A DNA stretch of 38,490 nucleotides, taken from the NCBI GenBank assembly GCA_022563535.1, contig JADFNE010000041.1, forward strand, positions 1 to 38,490, written 5' to 3'. Below, one piece after another: positions 31,578 to 38,490 of the stretch. The notes under the pieces were generated by a model. That model saw only the letters and a program-made list of their open reading frames with translations. It did no database searches and was not told the DNA's origin. The first letter of the stretch is position 1; every line of letters begins with the position of its first letter. The translations under genes were made by a program, and so were the position numbers. This stretch comes from Myxococcales bacterium (GTDB lineage Bacteria > Myxococcota_A > UBA9160 > UBA4427).

Positions 31578-32756
31578 CTAATGCTTGCGAATCCCCAGCG
31601 CGTACTCGGCGATCAAGCGATTGTGCAGTTCACTCGTTCCCTCGCCAAACTCCAAACTCTTGGCCTCCATGAGCAAGCGACCAATCTCGTATTCCTCAGT
31701 ACAGCTATAGCCGCCGAACACCTGCATGCCGTCGAGCGCATTCTGCACTGCGGCCTGGCTTGCATTGAGCTTGGCGAGTGAGCTTTCCAGGGAGCAGCGA
31801 CCAATACCCGCGTCCTTCATCCGGCCCAGTCGGTAGACCAACAGCCTCGCCTGCTCGGTGCGGCTCACCATATCTGCGATCTTCTGCTGAATCATTTGAA
31901 ATTCACCGATGCGCTGGCCAAAGGCTTCGCGTTCCATTGCATAGGGAAGCGCCAGGTCGAGACACCGCTGGGCCTGACCCACGCAGCGCGCCGCCACCGA
32001 GAAGCGGCCCATGTCGAGTGCCCCGCCCAAAATTGGAAAGCCGCCGCCTTCTTCCCCCAGCAAGGCTTCGTCCGGCACGAACGCGTCTTCCATGTGAACC
32101 TCGGCGAGATTGTCTCGCTTGAGAGTACGCATGGGAAAGTCGGAGATCGTGATGCCATCGCTGGTGTGCGGGTCGATCAAGAAGGCCGTCACGCCCTTGT
32201 GCTTCTTCGATAGATCGAGACTCGCCACGGTGAAGAACAGCCCCGCGTGGGCGGCGTGGGAGATGAAGACCTTGGTGCCCGTCAGGCGATATCCGCCGTC
32301 GACTTTCTCGGCCACCATCTTCAGGTTGCCCAGATCCGTTCCGCCACCGGGCTCGGTCAGGAGTGCCGAGCAGAGCGTTTCGCCCGCGGCAATACCCGGG
32401 AGCCAACGCTGCTTCTGTTCTTCGCTGCCGAAATTGAGAATTGAACTCGCGGCCAGGGAGTTCGCCACCGAAACCGCCGAAGCCACCACCCAGTCGATGC
32501 GGGCGAGTTCTTCGCAGATCACTCCATAGGACACCACGTCTGAGAACGAACCCCCGTACTTCTCGGGAATCAACGGACCCATCAAGCCCAGGGGAACGAG
32601 CTTTTGAATCAAATCGAGCGGGTACTTTTCTTGCCGCTCATACTCTTCTACGTGGGGTTGGATCTCTCTTTCGGCAAATTCCTTGACGAACTGGCGGACC
32701 TGGCGCTGATCGTCGGTCAGGTCGAAATTTGACATGCGCTCTAGGACTGCACTCAT
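31578..32756 (-). CDS. Acyl-CoA dehydrogenase
   Basis: 392 residues from ATG 32756, GGAG 6 nt upstream. It oxidises acyl-CoA to 2-enoyl-CoA with FAD. Seen: FAEREIQPHVEEYERQEKYP, PEKYGGSFSDVVSYGV, ALLTEPGGGTDLG (flavin-contacting), VFISHAAHAGLFFTVAS, MRTLKRDNLAEVHMEDAFVPD, ALDMGRFSVAARCVGQAQR, REAFGQRIGEFQMIQQKIADM, and FGEGTSELH at the catalytic Glu region. Full length. Physiological chain length is unknown; it is the lead gene of a minus-strand run with pyrE and the kinase. Confidence 0.94.
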   Translation of the reverse strand: MSAVLERMSNFDLTDDQRQVRQFVKEFAEREIQPHVEEYERQEKYPLDLIQKLVPLGLMGPLIPEKYGGSFSDVVSYGVICEELARIDWVVASAVSVANSLAASSILNFGSEEQKQRWLPGIAAGETLCSALLTEPGGGTDLGNLKMVAEKVDGGYRLTGTKVFISHAAHAGLFFTVASLDLSKKHKGVTAFLIDPHTSDGITISDFPMRTLKRDNLAEVHMEDAFVPDEALLGEEGGGFPILGGALDMGRFSVAARCVGQAQRCLDLALPYAMEREAFGQRIGEFQMIQQKIADMVSRTEQARLLVYRLGRMKDAGIGRCSLESSLAKLNASQAAVQNALDGMQVFGGYSCTEEYEIGRLLMEAKSLEFGEGTSELHNRLIAEYALGIRKH

Positions 32757-32984
32757 CGAGTCTCCGGGGCCGGGCGGCCAACCTGCGGTCGGCGAGGGGC
32801 AAGCGGTTGCGGGTCGGATCACGGGTCACTTTAGCCTGCATTTCCCGCCAGTTCCGCCGCTCTCTCCCCAAATCGAGGACGAAAACCTCCTTGGGCCGTT
32901 CGCTCTGGTGGTCCGGTGCGGGTGGGCTAAGCTGCGCCTCCATTCCAGCGCGGCCGATCCACATCCGGCCGCTGTGAGGCAGTC

Positions 32985-33107
32985 ATGAAGAAGGGCAAGA
33001 ACAACCGCAATCGCAACAAGTCCTCCCGCTACCGCGCCAAGCTGAAGGCAAAGCACCAGCGCGCCCGCAAGCGGGTTTCTCCGGACGGCCGCAAGTACCA
33101 CCGCTGA
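32985..33107 (+). CDS. Very basic 40-aa protein
   Basis: ATG 32985 follows GTGAGG by about 5 nt, a strong ribosome binding site; the stop TGA is at 33105-33107. The 40 residues include 9 Lys and 9 Arg, one Asp, and no Cys or hydrophobic stretch: it starts MKKGKNNRNRNKSSRYRAKL and ends in GRKYHR. It is too short to be caught by a length filter. It looks like an RNA- or DNA-binding microprotein, perhaps a ribosome-associated peptide; I do not recognise a specific family. Divergent from the acyl-CoA dehydrogenase, 228 nt upstream. Confidence 0.65.
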   Translation: MKKGKNNRNRNKSSRYRAKLKAKHQRARKRVSPDGRKYHR

Positions 33108-33157
33108 GCCATCAGCGGGTGAGAGCCATCAGCTAGAGAGAGCTATCAGCGGGTGAG
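33107..33157. repeat. Three 17-bp tandem repeats after the basic-protein stop
   Basis: AGCCATCAGCGGGTGAG (33107-33123), AGCCATCAGCTAGAGAG (33124-33140) and AGCTATCAGCGGGTGAG (33141-33157). The last base of the basic protein's stop codon is the first base of unit one. Units one and three differ by one base. Confidence 0.85.
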
Positions 33158-33176
33158 CCGGCCGTATCGGGCCGGT
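33157..33176. terminator. Short stem-loop between convergent genes
   Basis: CCGGCC (33158-33163) pairs with GGCCGG (33170-33175), extended by a G-U, loop of 6 nt, followed by CTTCC. It sits after the tandem repeats, between the basic-protein gene and pyrF. Confidence 0.5.
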
Positions 33177-33244
33177 CTTCCACAGTACGTATTGCGAATC
33201 CGTAACATGTAAATAGAAGCAAGAATCGCGAGAGACCCGGTGAG

Positions 33245-34201
33245 TTACGCGGAGCCGGTCGCCACTGCTTCTCGGAGTTCGTCTATCGCACGATCGAGCG
33301 CTTCATCGACCGCGCGCTCCCAGGCACTCGCCGAGGCCATGCTGCCCGAATCGGGAAATAGAATCCCGCGTGAAGAATTCACCAGGCCGCCTTCGAGTCC
33401 CCTCGGCCCCCGGACGAACCCCTGCACTGCCTCGGCCGCACTCGCGCCCTGCGCTCCGTAGCCGGGTACCAGAAACAAGGCTTCCGGCAGGCGTTCGCGA
33501 ACGATTGCGGCCTCACCGGGATAGGTTGCGCCCACCACGACACCCAGCGATGACCAGCCGGTCTGCTTGCCCACGAGTTTGCGCGACAGGGGTGCGAGCG
33601 CGCTGGCGACGGCGCCGAATACCGTCTCGCCGGTAGCTTTGTCCGCAACTTTGTCCGCAAGAACGAGGTCCTGCAGATCTCCCGAGCCCAGGTTGCTGGT
33701 CTTGACCAGGACGAAGAGTCCGCGTCCATGAGCTTCGGCCCGGGCCGCAAAGGGATCCAGGCTGTCGAGCCCGAGATAGGCGTTGAGCGTGATCGAATCG
33801 ACCTCGATTGGAGAGCCGGGTTCGAGGTATGCCTTCGCGTAGCCATCGGCGGTCGATCCGATGTCTCCCCGCTTGGCGTCCAGCAGCGTCATGAAGCCGA
33901 GCGCCCGGGCGCGTTCGACAACCTTGGTCAGTACCTCGATGCCACGCCACCCCATTTGTTCAAAGAAGGCAATTTGAGGTTTGACAATTGCCGCCCGGCC
34001 CTCGCTGCGTTCAAGAATGGCAAACAGAAAATCTTCGACGGCTTGCGGGGTCTGTTCGGAGGTCGCACCCATGTCGCCGCGTTGAAAAAGCGCTGGGATC
34101 TTTGCGAGATGAGGGTCGAGACCCAAGCAAAGAGGATGACCCAGCTCGCGTGTACGCGAGATCAAACGATCGGCAAAGTGAAGGTCGGTGCTTTGGGCCA
34201 T
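33245..34201 (-). CDS. pyrF: Orotidine 5'-phosphate decarboxylase (PyrF, class 2)
   Basis: 318 residues. It decarboxylates OMP to UMP. Seen: PLCLGLDPH near residues 23-31, VKPQIAFFEQMG near 73-84, LLDAKRGDIGSTADGYAKAYL near 105-125 (catalytic D-x-K-x-x-D), VKTSNLGSGDLQDL, and VVGATYPGEAAIVRERLP. The length and motif form place it in the longer class 2 group found in mycobacteria and myxobacteria. ATG 34201. It is divergent from tgt; its own stop lies 138 nt from the basic-protein gene. Confidence 0.95.
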   Translation of the reverse strand: MAQSTDLHFADRLISRTRELGHPLCLGLDPHLAKIPALFQRGDMGATSEQTPQAVEDFLFAILERSEGRAAIVKPQIAFFEQMGWRGIEVLTKVVERARALGFMTLLDAKRGDIGSTADGYAKAYLEPGSPIEVDSITLNAYLGLDSLDPFAARAEAHGRGLFVLVKTSNLGSGDLQDLVLADKVADKATGETVFGAVASALAPLSRKLVGKQTGWSSLGVVVGATYPGEAAIVRERLPEALFLVPGYGAQGASAAEAVQGFVRGPRGLEGGLVNSSRGILFPDSGSMASASAWERAVDEALDRAIDELREAVATGSA

Positions 34202-34310
34202 AGCTGTTTGGGCGGCGCCAAACTACCGCAAATCGCTGTCATTCGCCCGCGAGCGCAGGCGAGAGAGAACGCGTGGGGCAGGTGTAGACGTCTCGGGTAT
34301 GCTCCGCCGA

Positions 34311-35444
34311 ATGTCGTCCGCGCCTTTGCAATTTTCACTCGAGTCCACTTCCGGTCGGGCACGTGCAGGGCGGATGACGACACCGCATGGCACAGTGACC
34401 ACGCCTACCTTCATGCCCGTTGGCACCCATGGCGCACTCAAGGCCATGACGACCGATCACGCCCGCGCGACCGGTAGCCAGATCCTGCTCGGCAACACCT
34501 ACCACTTGACCCTTCGCCCAGGCGAGCAGTTGGTGGAAAAACTGGGGGGACTGCACGCGTTCATGGGTTGGGACCAGACCCTGCTGACTGATAGCGGCGG
34601 CTTTCAAGTTTTCTCACTTCCCAAGGTAGAGATCAGCGACCGCGGCGCGCGCTTCAACAACGAGTTCAGCGGCGAATCCATGGAAATCACGCCCGAACGT
34701 TCGATTGAAATCCAAAACCGTCTCGGCGCCGACATCATCATGGCCTTCGATGAATGCACGCCGTTCCCCGCGACCGAAAAGCAGGCCTCCCAAGGCGTGC
34801 GACGCACGATTTCATGGATACAGCGCTGCATGCGCGCCCATAAGTGCGAAGGCGATCAGGCGTTGTTCGCAATCGTGCAGGGAAGCACGTATCAGCACCT
34901 GCGGACATCGTGCGCGGAAGCCCTGGTTTCGATGGACCTGCCGGGCTACGCGATCGGAGGCGTGAGTGTCGGCGAGGGCCACGAACTGCTGTGTGAAGTG
35001 AGTGAGTTCACGGCGCCATTACTCCCAGCAGACAAGCCTCGTTACCTCATGGGCGTCGGACTGCCCGAAGACCTGCTCGCTTGCGTGGGCCATGGAATCG
35101 ACATGTTCGATTGCGTGATCCCCACCCGCTACGCGCGCTCGGCCACAGTCTTCACGGCGCGGGGACGTATCCGGCTCAGCAATCGCCGTTTTCGCCGGGA
35201 CGCCTACCCGATCGATTCGTCATGCGACTGCTACACCTGCACGGGTGGCTTCAGCCGCGCGTACCTCAACCACTTGTTCGCCGCCAACGAAGTCCTCTCC
35301 GCAATCTTGTGTTCGATCCACAACGTGCATTTCTATCAAAATCTCATGCGCGATTCGCGCCGCGCAATCGTCGAAGATCGATACGACGCGTTCCGCACCG
35401 AGTTTCTCGCGGAGTACGGCCGAGACGACGAGGAATCCAGTTGA
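34311..35444 (+). CDS. tgt: tRNA-guanine (queuine) transglycosylase
   Basis: 377 residues from ATG 34311; ATG 34299 would add four residues, and the frame opens earlier still. Tgt swaps guanine 34 of Asn, Asp, His and Tyr tRNAs for preQ1. Seen: GRARAGRM, PTFMPVGTHGALKAM, LGNTYHL, DSGGFQVFSL (catalytic Asp), MAFDECTPFP, GIDMFDCVIPTR (second Asp), and the zinc site CDCYTCTGGFSRAYLNHLF with NVHFY. No queuosine synthesis genes (queA, queC-F) are in the window. GT87 follows after 4 nt. Confidence 0.96.
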   Translation: MSSAPLQFSLESTSGRARAGRMTTPHGTVTTPTFMPVGTHGALKAMTTDHARATGSQILLGNTYHLTLRPGEQLVEKLGGLHAFMGWDQTLLTDSGGFQVFSLPKVEISDRGARFNNEFSGESMEITPERSIEIQNRLGADIIMAFDECTPFPATEKQASQGVRRTISWIQRCMRAHKCEGDQALFAIVQGSTYQHLRTSCAEALVSMDLPGYAIGGVSVGEGHELLCEVSEFTAPLLPADKPRYLMGVGLPEDLLACVGHGIDMFDCVIPTRYARSATVFTARGRIRLSNRRFRRDAYPIDSSCDCYTCTGGFSRAYLNHLFAANEVLSAILCSIHNVHFYQNLMRDSRRAIVEDRYDAFRTEFLAEYGRDDEESS

Positions 35445-35448
35445 ATCA

Positions 35449-36711
35449 ATGTCTGATCAATTCAATCAAACCTGGGTCAAGATTTTCTGCGCCGTGGTGC
35501 TGATCGGAATATGGTTTCACTTCTTCTACTCACTGCCCGGGACGTACCGGGTACGACTGAACGATTTCCCCGCCTACTACGGCGCCGCAGCTTCGATCGC
35601 AAACGATCAGCCCGAGAATCTCTACGGAACCGACTTCAAATGGTTCACCAATCTGCCCATCGTCGCGTTGCTGCTTCGTCCGCTTGCCGCAATGAACTAC
35701 GACCAGGCATGGAAGTTCTTTTGGTGGCTTCAGGTGGGGTGCTTCGTCGCCACCTTTGGGGTGTTGCTCGCGAGTATGCACAGGTTCTTCGGACGACAGG
35801 GCTGGGCCGACGTCGCGCTCGCCGGGGCGATCTTTCTTTGCTTCGCACCCGTGTTGCGCCGTTGCCTCGCGCTCGGACAGACGACCCCGATCATGCTGCT
35901 GGTCTTTGCACTGGTCTTCTACTTTGCGCGCAGTGGGATGGAAAGACTCGCGGGTTGCCTGCTGGGGCTGATTTGCGTGATCAAGATTCCGCCCAACCTG
36001 TTCCTGCCCCTACTCGCATTGCGTCGTCGCTGGCAATTCGCGTGGCCCGCTGCAGTAGTCGTGGCGTTGGGGGTGGCGTTGTCGTATCTGCTCTTCGGCA
36101 GCGAAATCGTGGGACAGTTCGCGGATCGGGTCATCTGGGACAATTTTGGTCGCTCGGAAGCCGCCTTCAACAATCAGAGCCTCGAAGGTGCATTCATGCG
36201 GGTCTTCACCGATCGCGGTCTCGCGGATTGGACGACCATCGAAAGGCCCCTGTCCGTGACCCTCGGTGTCGTGGGGTGCGGACTCGGGCTGGCGGCCTTG
36301 CTCTACCTGCGCGCACCCGGCTTGCTGCTTCCCCCACAACCCCCTGACGACAGCGACCCGCGCACGGGCAGCCTCGAACTCGAGATCGCCCTCGGAGTCG
36401 CACTCATGTTGCTGCTATTTCCGGTCGTCTGGATCCACTATTACCTGTTTCTCGCCGTGCCTCTGGTGCTTCTACCTTTCTGGTGGCTCGCACGCGATCT
36501 TCCGCGCCCCAGTTGGTTGATCGCCCTGATGGCCCTCGGGCTGTGGTGGGCATCGGGGGTCGAGAGCCACGAAAACGCCTACTACGCGGCCCGGGAGGGC
36601 GATTGGTTCTTTCGCATGGCGCAGAATCGACAACCCTTGGGCGCGCTGCTGCTGGTGATCGGGTTCTCGTTTCCCCTCGCAGAAATCGCAGAACGTCGCG
36701 GCCGCGGCTGA
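35449..36711 (+). CDS. GT87/DUF2029-like polytopic membrane protein
   Basis: 420 residues from ATG 35449, 4 nt after the tgt stop with GAGGAA upstream. About ten hydrophobic segments. Family-like features are an early acidic motif in LNDFPAYYGAA, NLPIVALLLRPLA, LALGQTTPIMLLVFAL, CVIKIPPNLFLPLLAL, and NNQSLEGAFMRVF in a loop, followed by VVWIHYYLFLAVPLVLLPF. GT87 enzymes use polyprenyl-phosphate mannose to transfer mannose outside the cytoplasm. Donor and acceptor here are unknown. It is likely co-transcribed with tgt by position only. Confidence 0.8.
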   Translation: MSDQFNQTWVKIFCAVVLIGIWFHFFYSLPGTYRVRLNDFPAYYGAAASIANDQPENLYGTDFKWFTNLPIVALLLRPLAAMNYDQAWKFFWWLQVGCFVATFGVLLASMHRFFGRQGWADVALAGAIFLCFAPVLRRCLALGQTTPIMLLVFALVFYFARSGMERLAGCLLGLICVIKIPPNLFLPLLALRRRWQFAWPAAVVVALGVALSYLLFGSEIVGQFADRVIWDNFGRSEAAFNNQSLEGAFMRVFTDRGLADWTTIERPLSVTLGVVGCGLGLAALLYLRAPGLLLPPQPPDDSDPRTGSLELEIALGVALMLLLFPVVWIHYYLFLAVPLVLLPFWWLARDLPRPSWLIALMALGLWWASGVESHENAYYAAREGDWFFRMAQNRQPLGALLLVIGFSFPLAEIAERRGRG

Positions 36712-36794
36712 TAGAGCGCCTAAAAAACGACTGCGTGGCACAAAGTTGCCGCGAAGCATGGCGCCTGACGCAGAATTGGGGACCCTACCGCGCC

Positions 36795-37889
36795 ATGGCC
36801 CTTCAATGCGGAATCGTCGGACTGCCCAACGTCGGCAAAAGCACCATCTTCAACGCATTGACGGCGGCGGGGATCGCGGCCGAGAACTATCCCTTTTGCA
36901 CGATCGAGCCCAACACCGGAATCGTGCTCGTCCCGGACGCTCGACTCGAGGCCCTCGAAAACATTGTGCACTCCGGCAAGGTCGTGCCGGCAACTGTCGA
37001 GTTCGTGGACATTGCGGGGATCGTCAAAGGCGCGTCCCAGGGTGAGGGTCTCGGCAACAAGTTCCTGGCCCACATCCGCGAGACCGACGCCATCATTCAC
37101 GTGGTTCGTTGCTTCGACGACGAGAACGTGGTCCACGTAGACGGCTCGACAGACCCGCTGCGCGACCTCGAGACCATCGACGTGGAACTCGGCCTGGCCG
37201 ACCTCGAAACCCTCGAAAAGCGTCTCGACCGCGCGACCCGTCAGTCCAAATCCGGAGACAAGGACGGCATTGCCGAGAAAGCTTTCTTCACCTCGCTCAT
37301 ATCGCACATTTCCGACGGAAACCCGGCGCGCAGTTTCGAGATTCCGGAACCCATGCGAGTGCCGGTCAAGGGGTGCCACCTTCTCACCATCAAGCCAATT
37401 CTCTATGTCGCGAACGTAGACGATGCGTCGCTCGCCGACGGCAACCACTACAGCAGCCAACTCGAAGCCCGCGCCGCCGAAACCGGCGCTGGCTGCCTGC
37501 GCATCTCCGGACAGGTCGAAGCCGAACTCTCCGAACTCGAAGCCGAAGAAAGAACCGCCTTTCTCGAAGACATGGGCGTGTCGGAACCGGGCCTCCACCG
37601 GCTGAGCCGCGCGGCGTATCAGCTCCTCAACCTGCAGACGTTCTTTACCGCGGGCGAGATCGAAGTGAAGGCCTGGACGATCCACAAGGGAGACCTCGCC
37701 CCCAGGGCAGCGGGCGAAATTCATTCGGATTTCGAATCCAACTTCATCCGCGCCGAGATCATCCCCTTCGATGAGTACATCGAAGTGGGCGGGGAAAGCG
37801 CAGCCAAGGCCAAGGGAGTGATGCGGGTCGAGGGCAAGGAATATAAAATGAATGACGGCGACGTCGTACACTTCCGCGTGGGCGTTTGA
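36795..37889 (+). CDS. ychF: YchF/Ola1 GTPase-ATPase
   Basis: 364 residues. ATG 36795 gives the family start [23 protein letters not shown], which contains the P-loop; the frame is open upstream but unrelated. Seen: [45 protein letters not shown] (G3), ILYVANVDD (the position of the guanine-specificity motif; the N-V-D-D form is typical of this ATP-preferring family), and a C-terminal TGS domain from about 280 ([24 protein letters not shown]-like [12 protein letters not shown]). A ribosome-linked stress regulator in other bacteria. Confidence 0.96.
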   Translation: MALQCGIVGLPNVGKSTIFNALTAAGIAAENYPFCTIEPNTGIVLVPDARLEALENIVHSGKVVPATVEFVDIAGIVKGASQGEGLGNKFLAHIRETDAIIHVVRCFDDENVVHVDGSTDPLRDLETIDVELGLADLETLEKRLDRATRQSKSGDKDGIAEKAFFTSLISHISDGNPARSFEIPEPMRVPVKGCHLLTIKPILYVANVDDASLADGNHYSSQLEARAAETGAGCLRISGQVEAELSELEAEERTAFLEDMGVSEPGLHRLSRAAYQLLNLQTFFTAGEIEVKAWTIHKGDLAPRAAGEIHSDFESNFIRAEIIPFDEYIEVGGESAAKAKGVMRVEGKEYKMNDGDVVHFRVGV

Positions 37890-37967
37890 CGCTCATCTGG
37901 CCGAACATCTATACCAAGAGCACCAAGAACACCAACCACCGAACTACCCAAAGGATCCATCTCGCGC

Positions 37968-38456
37968 ATGGCAAACTACCGCGAAATCTTAACCCCAGAA
38001 GAAGTACTGGAGCGCCACTTCGGCGGACCCAAGACAGGGGTGTTCACCGACGGCTCATGCGATCCAAATCCCGGGCGCGGCGGCTGGGGCTTCGTCTGGG
38101 TGTCGAACGATGAGATCGTAAATTCGGGCAAGGGCTTCGAACCCCAGACCACGAACAACCGCATGGAACTACAGGCGTTGATCGAGGCCTTCAAGGTGCT
38201 CCCCGAAGACGCCGACGTCGATATCTATTCAGACAGCCAACTCTGCGTCAACACCATCACCCAATGGGCTGCGGGTTGGGAAAAGCGCGGATGGAAGCGC
38301 AAGAGCGGACCGATCAAGAATCTCGAACTCGTACAAGAACTCTACGCACTCGCCAATAGACACCCGAACTGCAGACTCAATTGGATCAAGGCACACGACG
38401 GCTCGCGCTGGAACGAATACGTCGACGCATTGGCGTCCGCTTATCAGCGGGGGTGA
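37968..38456 (+). CDS. rnhA: Ribonuclease HI
   Basis: 162 residues from ATG 37968, with AAAGGA about 14 nt upstream. It cuts RNA in RNA/DNA hybrids. Catalytic residues: Asp in VFTDGSCDPNPGRGGWG, Glu in TTNNRMELQAL, Asp in IYSDSQLC, and Asp in WIKAHDGSRWNEYVDALA. The WEKRGWKRKSGPIKN loop is the basic protrusion of type 1 enzymes. Its last codons and stop lie in a sequence like the 33107 repeat. Confidence 0.96.
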   Translation: MANYREILTPEEVLERHFGGPKTGVFTDGSCDPNPGRGGWGFVWVSNDEIVNSGKGFEPQTTNNRMELQALIEAFKVLPEDADVDIYSDSQLCVNTITQWAAGWEKRGWKRKSGPIKNLELVQELYALANRHPNCRLNWIKAHDGSRWNEYVDALASAYQRG

Positions 38457-38490
38457 GGGGTGTTGCCGGGCTTCTGATCACGGGGCTTTG
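38457..38490. repeat. Possible start of another REP-like copy at window edge
   Basis: The last bases (CGGGGCTTTG, 38481-38490) equal the outer end of the RAYT repeat at 7589 (GTTGCGGGGCTTTGGG) over 10 nt. The window ends before the diagnostic core. Suggestive only. Confidence 0.25.

Noticed and set aside
33107-33157. CRISPR array
   Set aside because: Three directly adjoining 17-bp units without spacers and no cas genes; it is a simple tandem repeat.
36720-37871. 383-codon open frame on the minus strand
   Set aside because: Antisense to ychF, which carries all family motifs.

Overview
The window is a 38.5 kb, GC-rich, densely coded bacterial chromosome segment. About 42 protein genes are supported. 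I see no tRNA or rRNA gene, no CRISPR array and no prophage. The gene mix suggests a deltaproteobacterial-grade organism (Myxococcota, Desulfobacterota, Bdellovibrionota or a neighbour). It includes a deltaproteobacterial-type REP transposase, a DUF6178 protein, a short histone-fold protein, serine palmitoyltransferase, MlaA, two complex histidine kinases, F420-type oxidoreductases and a LuxE/LuxC pair. This placement is inference from protein style, not a phylogeny.

Layout. 1-1880: end of an unknown gene, then a tight run of a SET-domain protein, an unknown 150-aa protein and a PurO-type IMP cyclohydrolase, closed by a stem-loop. 2173-2784: YciO-like protein. 2785-3353: a gene-free gap. 3354-6229: NarL-type response regulator and a GAF/histidine kinase/REC hybrid sensor. 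6367-7578: membrane-anchored short-chain dehydrogenase. 7589-8658: a RAYT-type HUH transposase between two ~84-bp inverted repeats that carry a REP-like hairpin. 8692-15754: cold-shock-domain protein, alpha/beta hydrolase, MlaA, serine palmitoyltransferase, DUF815 ATPase, NUDIX hydrolase, DUF6178 protein. 15981-16187: a 68-aa histone-fold protein with a lysine-rich tail. 16609-19784: second alpha/beta hydrolase, an orphan flagellar-rod-like protein, SRPBCC protein, LLM-class oxidoreductase. 19865-24302 (minus strand): membrane GAF histidine kinase, APS reductase, thiamine-binding-type protein, FolK. 24419-28148 (plus): a class III aminotransferase, LuxE and LuxC overlapping by 4 nt at each junction. 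28145-34201 (mostly minus): GGCT-like protein, HAD hydrolase, small nitroreductase-family protein, ecdysteroid-kinase-like phosphotransferase, PyrE, acyl-CoA dehydrogenase and PyrF; a 40-aa very basic protein lies on the plus strand at 32985. 34311-38456 (plus): Tgt, GT87-like membrane protein, YchF and RNase HI.

How genes may work together. PurO serves purine synthesis and PyrE/PyrF pyrimidine synthesis. Serine palmitoyltransferase implies sphingoid-base synthesis and MlaA outer-membrane lipid transport. The aminotransferase-LuxE-LuxC operon could form a carboxylate to aldehyde to amine route; no luciferase genes adjoin it. The histone-fold protein and the SET protein about 15 kb away raise the possibility of methylated bacterial chromatin. 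The clearest candidates for unusual biology are the aminotransferase-LuxE-LuxC operon, the histone-fold protein and the RAYT/REP element.
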